Assembly: GCA_937908115.1 (NCBI GenBank)
Contig: CALEQZ010000041.1
Location: forward strand, 62,001-126,000
Direction of reading: 5' to 3'
Source of the DNA: an uncultured Alcaligenaceae bacterium
GTDB taxonomy: Bacteria > Pseudomonadota > Gammaproteobacteria > Burkholderiales > Burkholderiaceae_B
DNA: 64,000 bases
Within the stretch, counting starts at the first letter, position 1, and the number at the start of each line of letters is the position of its first letter. A program made the translations under genes and the position numbers. The notes under the pieces were generated by a model. That model was not told the origin of the DNA, did not search any database, and saw only the letters and a program-made list of their open reading frames with translations. Shown piece by piece: positions 50,922 through 59,170 of this stretch.

Positions 50922-50969
50922 AGCGGGCGCGGGCCGTCGCCCGGCACGGCGCTGCAGGCGCGCAAGCGG

Positions 50970-51728
50970 TCAGTGCGCGAAGTAGTGCATGCCGCCGTCC
51001 ACCGGGATCACCGCCCCGGTGATGTAGGCGGCCAGCGGCGAGCACAGGAAGGCGGCCAGGTTGCCCAGGTCTTCGGGTTCGCCGAAGTGGCCGATGGGGA
51101 TGTTGGCCTCGATGAATGCCTGGCGCGCTTCGTCGGTGGGGTACAGGCGGGCCAGGATCTGTTCGCTGTTGATGCGCCCGGGCGCAATGGTGTTGACCGT
51201 TACGCCTTCGCGCGCCACGTCGCACGACACCCCCTTGGCCCATATGTGCACGGCGGCCTTGGCCGCGCTGGCGGCGTTCAGGCTGCGCGGCTCCATCGAG
51301 CCGCTGATGTTGACGATGCGGCCCCAGCCGCGCGCGCGCATCCCCGGCAGCACGGCGTCGGTCAGGCGCCTGACGGCGGTGAAGTTCAGGGCCATGGCCT
51401 CGTCCCAGGCATCGTCGCCGGCATCGACGGGCAAGGGGCGCGACCCGCCGGCGCAGTTGACCAGGATGTCGACCTGTCCGAGGCCTTGCACGGCTTGGCG
51501 CGCGATGTCGCCCGGCCCATCGGCCTGAGTGACGTCGGCGCCGATGACCAGCGGCCGGTGGTGGCCGGCCGCCGCGATCTCGTCGGCCAGGGCCTGCAGC
51601 CGGTCGGCCCGGCGCGCCGTGATGGCCAGCCGCACGCCTTCGCGCGCCAGGCAGCGGGCGATGCCCGTGCCGATGCCGGTGCTGGCGCCGGTGACGATGG
51701 CGGTTCGGTTGGCGATATGGAGGTCCAT
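50970..51728 (-). CDS. SDR-family oxidoreductase lacking the catalytic Tyr
   Basis: SDR protein of 252 residues. The NAD(P) motif TGASTGIG is at 13-20, NCAG at 91-94, and the C-terminus GAVIPVDGGMHYF is typical. The catalytic Ser region ISGSMEP (141-147) and Lys157 are present, but the residue four before the lysine is Ala153 (NAASAAKAAV), so the usual Tyr is missing. It may bind cofactor without classical catalysis or use another residue. It is the last gene of the leftward operon that begins at 57853. Confidence 0.85.
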   Translation of the reverse strand: MDLHIANRTAIVTGASTGIGTGIARCLAREGVRLAITARRADRLQALADEIAAAGHHRPLVIGADVTQADGPGDIARQAVQGLGQVDILVNCAGGSRPLPVDAGDDAWDEAMALNFTAVRRLTDAVLPGMRARGWGRIVNISGSMEPRSLNAASAAKAAVHIWAKGVSCDVAREGVTVNTIAPGRINSEQILARLYPTDEARQAFIEANIPIGHFGEPEDLGNLAAFLCSPLAAYITGAVIPVDGGMHYFAH

Positions 51729-51786
51729 GGCGCAAGGGCTGGGCGCGAAGGCGACGCGCCCATTATAGGTGCGCCCGGCGCGCCTG

Positions 51787-52746
51787 CTAGTCCACGGACA
51801 TGCCGGTCAGTTCCACCACTTCGGCGTACTTCTTGATCTCCTTGACCAGGAAGTCGGCCAGTTCCTGCGGCGTGCTGCTCTGGGCGTGCGCCGCCTGCGT
51901 GGCCATCAGCTCCTGGAAGGGCTTGGACGCGACCGCGGCCCGCACCGCCTTGTTCAGGCGCTCGACGTCATCGGCCGCCAGCTTGGCCGGGCCGAAGACG
52001 CCGTACCAGGACGAGAACTCGAAGTCGGGGATCCGGTCGGCGATCGGCGGCACGCCGGGGAACTCCTTCAGCGGCTCCAGGCTGGTGACGCCGAGCACCT
52101 TGATCGCGCCCTTCGGCACCGACAGCACGTTGGCCGCGGCATTGAACATCATGTCGATGTGGTTGCCCAGCAGGTCGACCTGCGCCGGGGCCGCGCCCTT
52201 GTACGGCACGGTGCGGATATCGACGCCTGCGCGGGCCTTGAACACCTCGGTGGCCATGTGCAGCGACGACCCCAGGCCGCCCAGGCCGGCGGTGTACTTG
52301 CCCGGATTGGCCTTGAGCGTGGCCATCAGTTCTTCCATGTTGTTGGCGGGGAAGTCCTTGCGCACCGCCAGCACGCTGGGCACGGTCGCCAGCAGCGAGA
52401 TGGGCGCAAAGTCCTTGACCGGATCGTAGGTCAGGTTCTTGTACAAGCTGGGGTTGGCCGAAAAGCTCGTGTAGCTGACCAGCAGGGTGTTGCCGTCCGG
52501 GGCGCTGCGGGCCACGTGCTCGGCGGCGATGTTGCCGGCTGCCCCGGCCTTGTTCTCGACCACGACGGTGCGCCCGAGCTCGTCGGCCATGCCCTTGGCC
52601 AGGCTGCGCGCGACCAGGTCGGTGACGCCGCCCGGCGAGGCGCCGACGATAAGCCGGATGGGCTGGTTCTGGGCAAGCGACGGCAGCGGCGCCAGGGCGA
52701 GCGTGGCCGCGATGGCGGCAAGGGCGGTACGGCGGGTATGGTGCAT
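51787..52746 (-). CDS. Bug-family (TctC-like) periplasmic receptor
   Basis: Protein of 319 residues with a Sec signal peptide (cleavage near residue 25, PSLA|QNQPIR). Family blocks: LIVGASPGGVTDLVARSLA, VENKAGAAGNIAAEHVA, and TVPYKGAAPAQVDLLGNH. AGAGAGG precedes the ATG at 52744-52746. It lies between the iron alcohol dehydrogenase and SDR genes on the same strand. It is the second receptor in this operon (see 56864), which suggests two related ligands or a duplicated uptake function. Confidence 0.91.
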   Translation of the reverse strand: MHHTRRTALAAIAATLALAPLPSLAQNQPIRLIVGASPGGVTDLVARSLAKGMADELGRTVVVENKAGAAGNIAAEHVARSAPDGNTLLVSYTSFSANPSLYKNLTYDPVKDFAPISLLATVPSVLAVRKDFPANNMEELMATLKANPGKYTAGLGGLGSSLHMATEVFKARAGVDIRTVPYKGAAPAQVDLLGNHIDMMFNAAANVLSVPKGAIKVLGVTSLEPLKEFPGVPPIADRIPDFEFSSWYGVFGPAKLAADDVERLNKAVRAAVASKPFQELMATQAAHAQSSTPQELADFLVKEIKKYAEVVELTGMSVD

Positions 52747-52785
52747 GGCGAACCTCTCTCTTGAAGACAAAGCTGGGGAAACGGA

Positions 52786-53988
52786 CTACCAGGCCGCCTG
52801 CAGCAGCTGCAGGGCGGCCTCATGGGTGACGGGCGGGCCGGGGTTGAAGTGCAACCCCCGGTCGCCCAGGACGTGGTCTGCGACTGCCGGCAGAACCGCG
52901 GCGTCCAGCTGCGTGTCGCGCAGGCGCATCGGCACGCCGATGGCCGCTTGCAGGCGCACCACGGCTTCGATGGCGGCGTCGGCGGCGGATTCTTCGCTCT
53001 GGCCCGCCTCTTCCACGCCCAGCGCCTGCGCTGCCAGGCGCAGGCGCGCCGCAGCCGCGGGCCGGTTGAACCGCATGACGTGGGGCAGCATGATGGCGTT
53101 GGCGTCGCCGTGCGACACGCCGCCGAGCGCGCCCAGGCAATGGCATAGCGCATGGTGCAGGCAGGGGCGCGCATTGACCAGAGCCATGCCGCTGAGGTGC
53201 GAGCCGTACAGCACCTCCTCGCGCGCCGGGACGCTGGCGGGATCGCGGCGCACGGCAGGCAGGCCGCGCGCCAGCAGCCGGATGCCTTCAACGGCCAGGG
53301 CGTCCGATACCGGGTTGTGCTGCCTGCTGTACAGGCTTTCGACGCAATGGGCAAGCGCGTTCATCCCGGTGCCCAGCATCAGCGCGGCGGGCACTTCGGT
53401 GTTGGCCTCGGGGTCGAGGATGACCGTGCGGGCGGCCACCTTCGGGTCGCGGAAAAGCAGTTTGCGTCCGGCGTCGTCGCGTATGCCCAGGCCGGGCGTG
53501 ACCTCTGCCGCCGACGCAGTGGTCGGTACCGCGATGATGGGCAGCTTGGGCTTGTCCAGCGCAGGCGCCTCGAGTTTGTCGGGCGGCGTGAAGCGGGTGG
53601 CATGGCGCGCCAGCGGTCCGCCTTCGGCCAGCAGGATGGCGACCGCCTTGGCTGTGTCCGATACGCTGCCGCCGCCCAGCGCCAGCAGCAGATCGGCCTG
53701 CGCCTGGCGGGCCTGCCCGGCCACGCGCTCGACCAGGCCCACGCCCGAATGCGGCGTCACCTCGTCGAACACCCCGGCCAGCAGCGGGCCCAGCGCCTGC
53801 CTGACCCGCGCGGCCGTAGCGCTGGCCGCGGTCGTCCTGCCCATCAGCAGCAGCACGCGCCGGCCGCCCAGCCGGCGTACCTCGTCCGGCAGCAGGGCCA
53901 GCGACCCCGCTCCCATCACCACGCGCGCGGCCAGGCCGTCGTGCGTCATTGTCCGTACGGCGATTCCGGTATTGCTGTCTGCCTGCAT
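52786..53988 (-). CDS. Iron-containing alcohol dehydrogenase family protein (maleylacetate-reductase-like)
   Basis: Protein of 400 residues. The NAD-binding half has ALGGGSVSDTAKAVAILL (about 95-112) and PTTASAAEVT. The metal-binding half shows the His and Asp ligands in GMNALAHCVESLYS, HHALCHCLGALGGVSHGDANA. It oxidises an alcohol or hydroxy acid, or reduces a ketone, with Fe2+ and NAD(P). The start at 53988 is chosen as the ATG near the beginning of the conserved region. It lies 126 bp after the small hydratase subunit on the same strand. Confidence 0.88.
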   Translation of the reverse strand: MQADSNTGIAVRTMTHDGLAARVVMGAGSLALLPDEVRRLGGRRVLLLMGRTTAASATAARVRQALGPLLAGVFDEVTPHSGVGLVERVAGQARQAQADLLLALGGGSVSDTAKAVAILLAEGGPLARHATRFTPPDKLEAPALDKPKLPIIAVPTTASAAEVTPGLGIRDDAGRKLLFRDPKVAARTVILDPEANTEVPAALMLGTGMNALAHCVESLYSRQHNPVSDALAVEGIRLLARGLPAVRRDPASVPAREEVLYGSHLSGMALVNARPCLHHALCHCLGALGGVSHGDANAIMLPHVMRFNRPAAAARLRLAAQALGVEEAGQSEESAADAAIEAVVRLQAAIGVPMRLRDTQLDAAVLPAVADHVLGDRGLHFNPGPPVTHEAALQLLQAAW

Positions 53989-54114
53989 GGCCTGCTCTTC
54001 ATCTTTATAGTCGTTGGCACGGCGCCTTGCGGCGCGCGCCGGTTCCCCCGCCGGGGGCCGACGCCTTCGCAACGGGCGAGGGCGCCGGTCCGGGTCGTTG
54101 CTGCGGTATGCGCG

Positions 54115-54624
54115 TCAGGCTCTCCTGCCCAGCCGCTGCAGCGTGTATGCCTCCAGGCCGCCGGCCTGCAGGATGGAAATGATGCCAGCCGGCGTGGGCG
54201 TTACCTTCAGGGCGGTTTCCTGCCCCGGCAGCCGCGCCAGGCCCTGGGCGAGGTCCAGCTCCAGCCGGTCCCCGGTCTGCACGCGCGGCGGCACTTCGGG
54301 GCAGATGACGCTGGGCAGCCCCAGGTTGATGGCGTCGCGCTCCCAGGCCGCTGCAAAGCTCTGGGCCACCACGCCGCCCAGGCCCATGGCCTTGAACGCG
54401 CCGACCAGGCCTTCCAGGTGCTTGCCGGTGCCGAAGGCCCGCCCGGCGACGATGATGTCGCCGGGCCGGGCGCGCGAGGCGAAGTCCGGCATCACGTCCT
54501 CCAGCACGTGGGGGACCAGCTTGTCGAATTCGCCGGCGCGCACCATGCCGTCGTACTTGCCCGAAAGAAAGTAATTGCTGGTGACGTTGTCGCCGAACTT
54601 CCAGACCGTACCTTTCAATATCAT
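54115..54624 (-). CDS. Aconitase-family hydro-lyase, small subunit (LeuD/DmdB-like)
   Basis: Protein of 169 residues with the swivel-domain fold of small isopropylmalate isomerase subunits: VWKFGDNVTSNYFLSG, ARPGDIIVAGRAFGTGKHLE (substrate-binding loop) and AQSFAAAWERDAINLGLP. It completes the active site of the large subunit whose stop codon it overlaps by 4 bp. It is shorter than LeuD and similar in size to small subunits of homoaconitase- or dimethylmaleate-hydratase-type enzymes. Confidence 0.88.
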   Translation of the reverse strand: MILKGTVWKFGDNVTSNYFLSGKYDGMVRAGEFDKLVPHVLEDVMPDFASRARPGDIIVAGRAFGTGKHLEGLVGAFKAMGLGGVVAQSFAAAWERDAINLGLPSVICPEVPPRVQTGDRLELDLAQGLARLPGQETALKVTPTPAGIISILQAGGLEAYTLQRLGRRA

Positions 54625-55904
54625 GCCTTGCCTCCGGTATCGCCGGCCCGCTGCGCCGGCGCGCTGATGCGCCCCGCAACGGCCGAGGCCGCCACCACGG
54701 CTGCGTTGGCCAGGTAGATCTTGGCCGTGCTGCTGCCCATGCGGCCAGGCCAGTTCTCCACCGATCCGGTGATGCAGACTTCGCCGTCGTCGAGCAGCAG
54801 CGGCGACTGGTTGCCGTAGAAGCAGGCGCCGCAGCCCGGCGTCGTGACGGTCGCCCCGGCGCCGACGAAGGTGGCGATCAACCCTTCCTCGGTCGCCTGC
54901 GCCATCACTTCGGAGGAAATGGGCGTGACGACCAGGCGCACGCCCGGATGCACCTTGCGCCCGCGCAGCACGTCGGCCGCCAGGCGCAGGTCGTGCATGC
55001 GGCCCGACGAACAGGAGCCGATGTAGGCCGCGTCGATGCCGACGCTCCCGACGGCATCCAGCGGCTGGATGCGGCTGGGGTCGTCCGGTCCGGACACCAG
55101 CGGCTGGAAACTGCCGAGGTCGTATTCGCGGGTCTCGACGTAGTCAGCATCCGGATCGGCCTGCACGGGCTCGTAGCCTTGCCGCACACGTCCCTTCAGG
55201 TAGGCCTGCAGCACCGCGTCGTGCGGGAAGACCATGGTCAGCGCGCCCATGTGCGGCGCGCCGTTGGCCACGGCCATGCGCACGTCCAGGGGGATGGTAT
55301 TCACCCCGGGCCCGTCGAACTCCAGCACCCGGCCTTCGGCCACGCCCGCCAGGTCCTGCATCAGGCGGAAATAGATGTCCTTGCCCAGCACGCCGGGGGG
55401 CAGTTCGCCGTTCAGGACGATGCGGATGCATTCCGGCGCGCGCAGCCACATGTCGCCGGTGGCCATGATGTAGGGGATGGCGTCCAGGGTGGCGACCGCA
55501 AAGCAATTGAACGCCCCCAGCGTCGGCCCCTGCGTATCGGCGGCCGCGTACACCGTGCCGGGCAGCACGTAGCCGTGCTCGGCCGGTATCTGGTGCGATA
55601 GCCCGTGGCGCCCGATGTCGTAGACGTTTTCCACAGGGATGTCTTGCCTGCGCGCCCACGACCGGATCATCGGGAAGTTGCCGACGCCGTCGCCCAGGTT
55701 GCGGTACAGGTGGTCGAACGTGATGACCACGCGCGACGGGTCCCATACCTTCAGGCCGTTGCTGTCGAAGAACCGTATCCAGTGCCGGAAGTTGCTGGAA
55801 TCCATCAGCGACACCGTCTGCACGCTCGCCCACAGGAAATCCCCGCGCGAGACCGGGCGGCCGGCCGCCCGGGACAGGATTTTTTCGGACATCGTCTGGC
55901 CCAT
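54621..55904 (-). CDS. Aconitase-family hydro-lyase, large subunit (LeuC/DmdA-like)
   Basis: Protein of 427 residues with the [4Fe-4S] cluster ligands Cys298, Cys358 and Cys361 (GSCSSGRMHD and TTPGCGACFYG), spaced exactly as in LeuC. The N-terminus MGQTMSEKILSRAAG and the segment PGTVYAAADTQGPTLGAFNC fit the two-subunit hydratase group. It should add water to, or isomerise, a substituted maleate or fumarate. The ATG at 55902-55904 has GAGGAGAT upstream. A lyase of the isocitrate-lyase superfamily is encoded 35 bp before it, which suggests a hydratase-then-lyase route. Confidence 0.9.
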   Translation of the reverse strand: MGQTMSEKILSRAAGRPVSRGDFLWASVQTVSLMDSSNFRHWIRFFDSNGLKVWDPSRVVITFDHLYRNLGDGVGNFPMIRSWARRQDIPVENVYDIGRHGLSHQIPAEHGYVLPGTVYAAADTQGPTLGAFNCFAVATLDAIPYIMATGDMWLRAPECIRIVLNGELPPGVLGKDIYFRLMQDLAGVAEGRVLEFDGPGVNTIPLDVRMAVANGAPHMGALTMVFPHDAVLQAYLKGRVRQGYEPVQADPDADYVETREYDLGSFQPLVSGPDDPSRIQPLDAVGSVGIDAAYIGSCSSGRMHDLRLAADVLRGRKVHPGVRLVVTPISSEVMAQATEEGLIATFVGAGATVTTPGCGACFYGNQSPLLLDDGEVCITGSVENWPGRMGSSTAKIYLANAAVVAASAVAGRISAPAQRAGDTGGKA

Positions 55905-55939
55905 GGGGCTATCTCCTCGCATCCCTTTGGGTCGTGGCG

Positions 55940-56824
55940 CTACGCGGCGTCGGTCGGGAACCGCGCGCTCCATTCGTTGAATTCCGGCAGGCCAGCCAGC
56001 GCGTTGATTTCGTCGAACCCGGCAAAGGCGCCCAGCGAGCCCTGCACGCTGCCCGACGCGGCCAGTTCGCGCAGCACGTTGCGCTGCGCAGCCACGCCGG
56101 CCAGCAGCAGGATGGACGGATGGATGACCATGGAAAAGCCGCGCTTGCCGGCTTCCTCGGGCGTGACCAGGTGGCTGAGCTTCTTGAGCATGACCGACAT
56201 GGGCAGCATGACGGTGGGCTTGCGCGCCGCAGCGGCGATCGCGCGCATTTCCTCTTCCGAGGAAATGTCCAGCACCATGGTCACGTCCGCGCCTGCGTCT
56301 TCCCAGGCGGCCAGCCTGCGCAGCGCCTCGTCCAGGCCGTGCACGCCCAGCGCATCGGTGCGGCCGATGATGACCATGCCGTCCGGGTCGCGGCGGGCGG
56401 CCGCCGCGGCGCGCAGCTTTTGCTGCATTTCGTGCACCGGCACCAGCTCCTTGCCGGCAATGGCCGCGCAGCGCTTGGGCGTGATCTGGTCTTCCAGCTG
56501 AATGGCGGCGGCGCCGGCCTGCTCCAGGGCGCGGACCGTCTCCACCACGTTCGGTATGCCGCCGTAGCCCGTGTCGGCGTCGACGATCAGCGGGATCGAC
56601 ACGGACTGGGCGATGCTGCGGGCGCGCTCGACGACGTCGGCCATGGCAAGGATGCCGATGTCGGGCTTGCCGCAGCTGGCGGCCACGCAGAACCCCGACA
56701 TATAGGCGGCCGGAAAGCCCAGGGACTCGATCAGCCGCGCCCCCATGGCGTCGTAGCACCCCGGCGCCATGGCGGTCTGCGGGCCGGATATGAGTTCTCG
56801 AAGACGTTTACCTGGCGACTGCAT
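55940..56824 (-). CDS. Isocitrate lyase/PEP mutase superfamily C-C lyase
   Basis: TIM-barrel enzyme of 294 residues. Mg-binding acidic residues are in VDADTGYGG (Asp82, Asp84), with QLEDQ at 109-113. The catalytic-loop Cys119 is in TPKRCAAIAGKEL, where 2-methylisocitrate lyases have KRCGH. The C-terminus FDEINALAGLPEFNEW is typical of dimethylmalate/methylisocitrate lyases. It would split a 2-hydroxy-dicarboxylate such as 2,3-dimethylmalate, citramalate or methylisocitrate to pyruvate (or glyoxylate) and another acid. Encoded just before the aconitase-like subunits. Confidence 0.88.
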   Translation of the reverse strand: MQSPGKRLRELISGPQTAMAPGCYDAMGARLIESLGFPAAYMSGFCVAASCGKPDIGILAMADVVERARSIAQSVSIPLIVDADTGYGGIPNVVETVRALEQAGAAAIQLEDQITPKRCAAIAGKELVPVHEMQQKLRAAAAARRDPDGMVIIGRTDALGVHGLDEALRRLAAWEDAGADVTMVLDISSEEEMRAIAAAARKPTVMLPMSVMLKKLSHLVTPEEAGKRGFSMVIHPSILLLAGVAAQRNVLRELAASGSVQGSLGAFAGFDEINALAGLPEFNEWSARFPTDAA

Positions 56825-56863
56825 CGGAGGATCTCCAAAAAGTATTGGTGTGGCGGGCGGGGT

Positions 56864-57853
56864 CTACTCGTTGGCCTTGATGCCCGCGTCGGCGATGAAT
56901 TTTGCCCAGCGGGCGCGCTCGGACTTGATGAATGCCGCGAACTCCTGCGGGCTGCTCCCCTTGAGTTGGTAGCCCAGGGGAGTGAGCTTTTTGGCGACTT
57001 CCGGCATGGCCAGCACGGCGTTGAGCTCGGTGTTCAGGCGTTCGACGATGGCCGGGGGCGTGCCCTGGGGCGCCAGCAGGCCCAGCCAGGGCGCAAACTG
57101 GTAGTTGGGGAATCCCGATTCGGCTACCGTGGGTACGTCCGGCACCAGCGCCGACCGGGTGGCGTCCGTGACGGCGAACGCCCGCAGCTTGCCGCCGTTG
57201 ACCAGGGGCAGGGCCGACGGCAGGGCATCGAACAGCACCTGGATATGGTCGCCTTGCAGGTCGGTCAGCGCGGGGGCGCTGCCCTTGTAGGGGATTTGCG
57301 TCATCTGTATGCCGGCCAGCTGCTTGAGCAGTTCGGCCGCCAGGTGGGCGCCGCTGCCGTTGCCGGTCGCGCCGTAGTTCAGCCGGCCGGGACGGGACTT
57401 GGCCAGGTCGATGAGCTCGCGCAGGTTGTTTGCCTGCACCTTGGGGCTGACCACCAGGATGAGCGGGGTGGTGGCGATGCGGCCTATCGGGGCGTAGTCC
57501 TTGACCGGGTCGTAGGGCAGGTCCTTGTAGAGGCTGGGATGGACCGCCAGGGTGCTGAAGTAGCCCATCAGCAGCGTATAGCCGTCGCCCTCGGCCTGCG
57601 CCGCGACCCGGTTGCCGACGATGCCGCTGGCCCCGGGGTGGTTTTCGACGATGACCGTCTGCCCCAGCCGCTCGGACAGGCGCTCGGCGACCACGCGGCC
57701 GAGAATGTCCACCACGCCGCCGGGAGGATAGCCCACGATCATGCGCACGGGCTTGGTCGGGTAGTCCTGCGCCGAGGCGGGGGCCGTGGCTGCGAATCCG
57801 ACGGCAGCCAAGGCGGCGGCTGCGATGCAACGGGCAAAGGGCTGCTTTCCCAT
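56864..57853 (-). CDS. Bug-family (TctC-like) periplasmic receptor
   Basis: Protein of 329 residues with a Sec signal peptide (cleavage near residue 28, APASA|QDYPTKP). Signatures: IVGYPPGGVVDILGRVVA, VENHPGASGIVGNRVAA and QIPYKGSAPALTDLQGDH. The ATG at 57851-57853 has AGGAGA upstream; an earlier in-frame start would add 20 residues. First gene of the leftward operon encoding lyase, hydratase subunits, alcohol dehydrogenase, another Bug receptor and SDR. The intergenic region behind it holds repeated GTTCT...AGAAC operators. Confidence 0.92.
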   Translation of the reverse strand: MGKQPFARCIAAAALAAVGFAATAPASAQDYPTKPVRMIVGYPPGGVVDILGRVVAERLSERLGQTVIVENHPGASGIVGNRVAAQAEGDGYTLLMGYFSTLAVHPSLYKDLPYDPVKDYAPIGRIATTPLILVVSPKVQANNLRELIDLAKSRPGRLNYGATGNGSGAHLAAELLKQLAGIQMTQIPYKGSAPALTDLQGDHIQVLFDALPSALPLVNGGKLRAFAVTDATRSALVPDVPTVAESGFPNYQFAPWLGLLAPQGTPPAIVERLNTELNAVLAMPEVAKKLTPLGYQLKGSSPQEFAAFIKSERARWAKFIADAGIKANE

Positions 57854-57866
57854 AGTTGTCTCCTGT

Positions 57867-57883
57867 GTTCTGTCTGAAAGAAC
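57867..57883. promoter_or_regulatory. Operator-like dyad 1
   Basis: GTTCTGTCTGAAAGAAC: GTTCT and AGAAC arms separated by 7 bases, starting 14 bp upstream of the Bug start codon. Same architecture as the dyad at 58039-58055. Confidence 0.55.
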
Positions 57884-57887
57884 TATT

Positions 57888-57904
57888 GTTCTGTTTGATC
57901 GAAT
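57888..57904. promoter_or_regulatory. Operator-like dyad 2 (imperfect)
   Basis: GTTCTGTTTGATCGAAT keeps the left arm GTTCTGTT and a partial right arm (CGAAT). It starts 21 bp after the start of dyad 1, so both would lie on the same face of the helix. Confidence 0.4.
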
Positions 57905-58038
57905 TATTCCCACAGGACACCGGAACTGTCAAGAAGGATTTCCCATGCGTTCCGGGATTGTCCGATGTGTGTTCTTTCGTCTGCACCGCGTCATTGACTT
58001 GCGCGAACTTAGGCATTTATTCTAATAACAGAATATAT

Positions 58039-58055
58039 GTTCTGTTTAACAGAAC
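58039..58055. promoter_or_regulatory. Operator-like dyad 3
   Basis: GTTCTGTT-t-AACAGAAC, a perfect 8-1-8 palindrome about 115 bp before the dioxygenase gene. AACAGAA just upstream (58027-58033) forms a second, overlapping dyad with its left arm. Confidence 0.6.
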
Positions 58056-58170
58056 AATGACGATCGGCACCGGAAACGCTGCAAGTCCGTCCTGCTCATG
58101 GGCGGCGGCGCGCACGCAGACGGACCAGGCCGGCAGCCGGGCTGCCGGCGATTCGCATAAGGAGGCAGTC

Positions 58171-59160
58171 ATGCAGCAGACCAAGGACCCCGCGGCCTGG
58201 ACCCGGGAAAGCGTGGGCGGCAAGCCGGGGATTACGGTGACGCTTGAGGAGGCGCATCTCTCGGAGATCGAATCCATTCTGGCGCGCACCCGCGGGCGGG
58301 CGTTGCAGGAGATCGAGCGCGAGGACTTCGCCGCCCCCCAGCTCAACGCGCTGCTGGCCGGCGTGCGCAAGCTGCTGCTGCGAGGCCCGGGCGCGGTGCT
58401 CATCGACGGCGTGACGCCGGAGCGCTTCCGTCCCGAGGATTTCGAGAAAATCTTCTGGGGCGTCGGCACGCATCTGGGCCGGCCTGCGGTGCAGAGCATG
58501 CGCGGCGACCGGCTGGGCTATGTGCAGATGGAGACCGACACCAACACGACCGGCCGGGGTTCGCGCAGTTCGGCCGAGCTGTATCCCCATACCGATGCCT
58601 TTGAGCTCGTCGGCCTGATGTGCGTGCGCAAGGCCGAGTCCGGTGGCCTCAGCCGCCTGGTCAGCGCGCTGGGCGTGCACAACGAGATCCTGCGCACGCG
58701 CCCGGAGCTGATGCCGGCGCTGTATCGCGGGTTTCCCCAGGCGGTCTTCGAGGCCAAGTTCTCGGCACAGCCGGTCACGCCCTACGACATCCCGGTGTTC
58801 TCCTGCGTGGAGGGCTACGTGAGCTGCCTGTACAGCCGGCTGTTCATCAACGCAGCGGCCGAGAAACTGGGGCGTCCCCTGCCCGACGACCTCGTCGAGG
58901 CGCTGGACTACTTCGAGCAATTGAACAACGGCGACGTCTACGGCATGGATTTCCTGCTGGAGCCCGGCGAGATGCTGTTCTGGAACAACTACGTGGTCCT
59001 GCACGCGCGCACCGCATTCAAGGACACGCCAGAGCATCGCCGGCTGCTGCTCAGGCTGTGGCTGGACGTGACCCCGGGCAGGCCGGTCGTCCCGCCGCTG
59101 GCCGCGCACGGAATGCTGTACGAGCGCCTCTACCGCGATGCCGCGGCGGCGCAAGCCTGA
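58171..59160 (+). CDS. TauD/TfdA-family Fe(II)/2-oxoglutarate dioxygenase
   Basis: Protein of 329 residues. The iron ligands are His140 and Asp142 (YPHTDAFELVGL) and His278 (VLHARTAFKD), with the 2-oxoglutarate-binding Arg near 295 (HRRLLLRLWLD). LFWNNYVVLHARTAF is a typical family C-terminal core. It hydroxylates an unknown substrate at the expense of 2-oxoglutarate and O2. The ATG at 58171 follows AAGGAGG; the frame is open upstream through the control region but that part is not coding. It precedes the aldolase gene by 10 bp. Confidence 0.9.
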   Translation: MQQTKDPAAWTRESVGGKPGITVTLEEAHLSEIESILARTRGRALQEIEREDFAAPQLNALLAGVRKLLLRGPGAVLIDGVTPERFRPEDFEKIFWGVGTHLGRPAVQSMRGDRLGYVQMETDTNTTGRGSRSSAELYPHTDAFELVGLMCVRKAESGGLSRLVSALGVHNEILRTRPELMPALYRGFPQAVFEAKFSAQPVTPYDIPVFSCVEGYVSCLYSRLFINAAAEKLGRPLPDDLVEALDYFEQLNNGDVYGMDFLLEPGEMLFWNNYVVLHARTAFKDTPEHRRLLLRLWLDVTPGRPVVPPLAAHGMLYERLYRDAAAAQA

Positions 59161-59170
59161 AGGAGCGCGC

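Larger units (their letters stand above)
57854..58170. other. Divergent 317-bp control region between the Bug operon and the dioxygenase operon
   Basis: No gene seen. AT-richer than its surroundings. It contains three copies of a 17-bp dyad element of the form GTTCT-N7-AGAAC (57867-57883, 57888-57904 imperfect, 58039-58055), placed near both start codons, and a ribosome-binding site AAGGAGG at 58159-58165. Confidence 0.6.
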
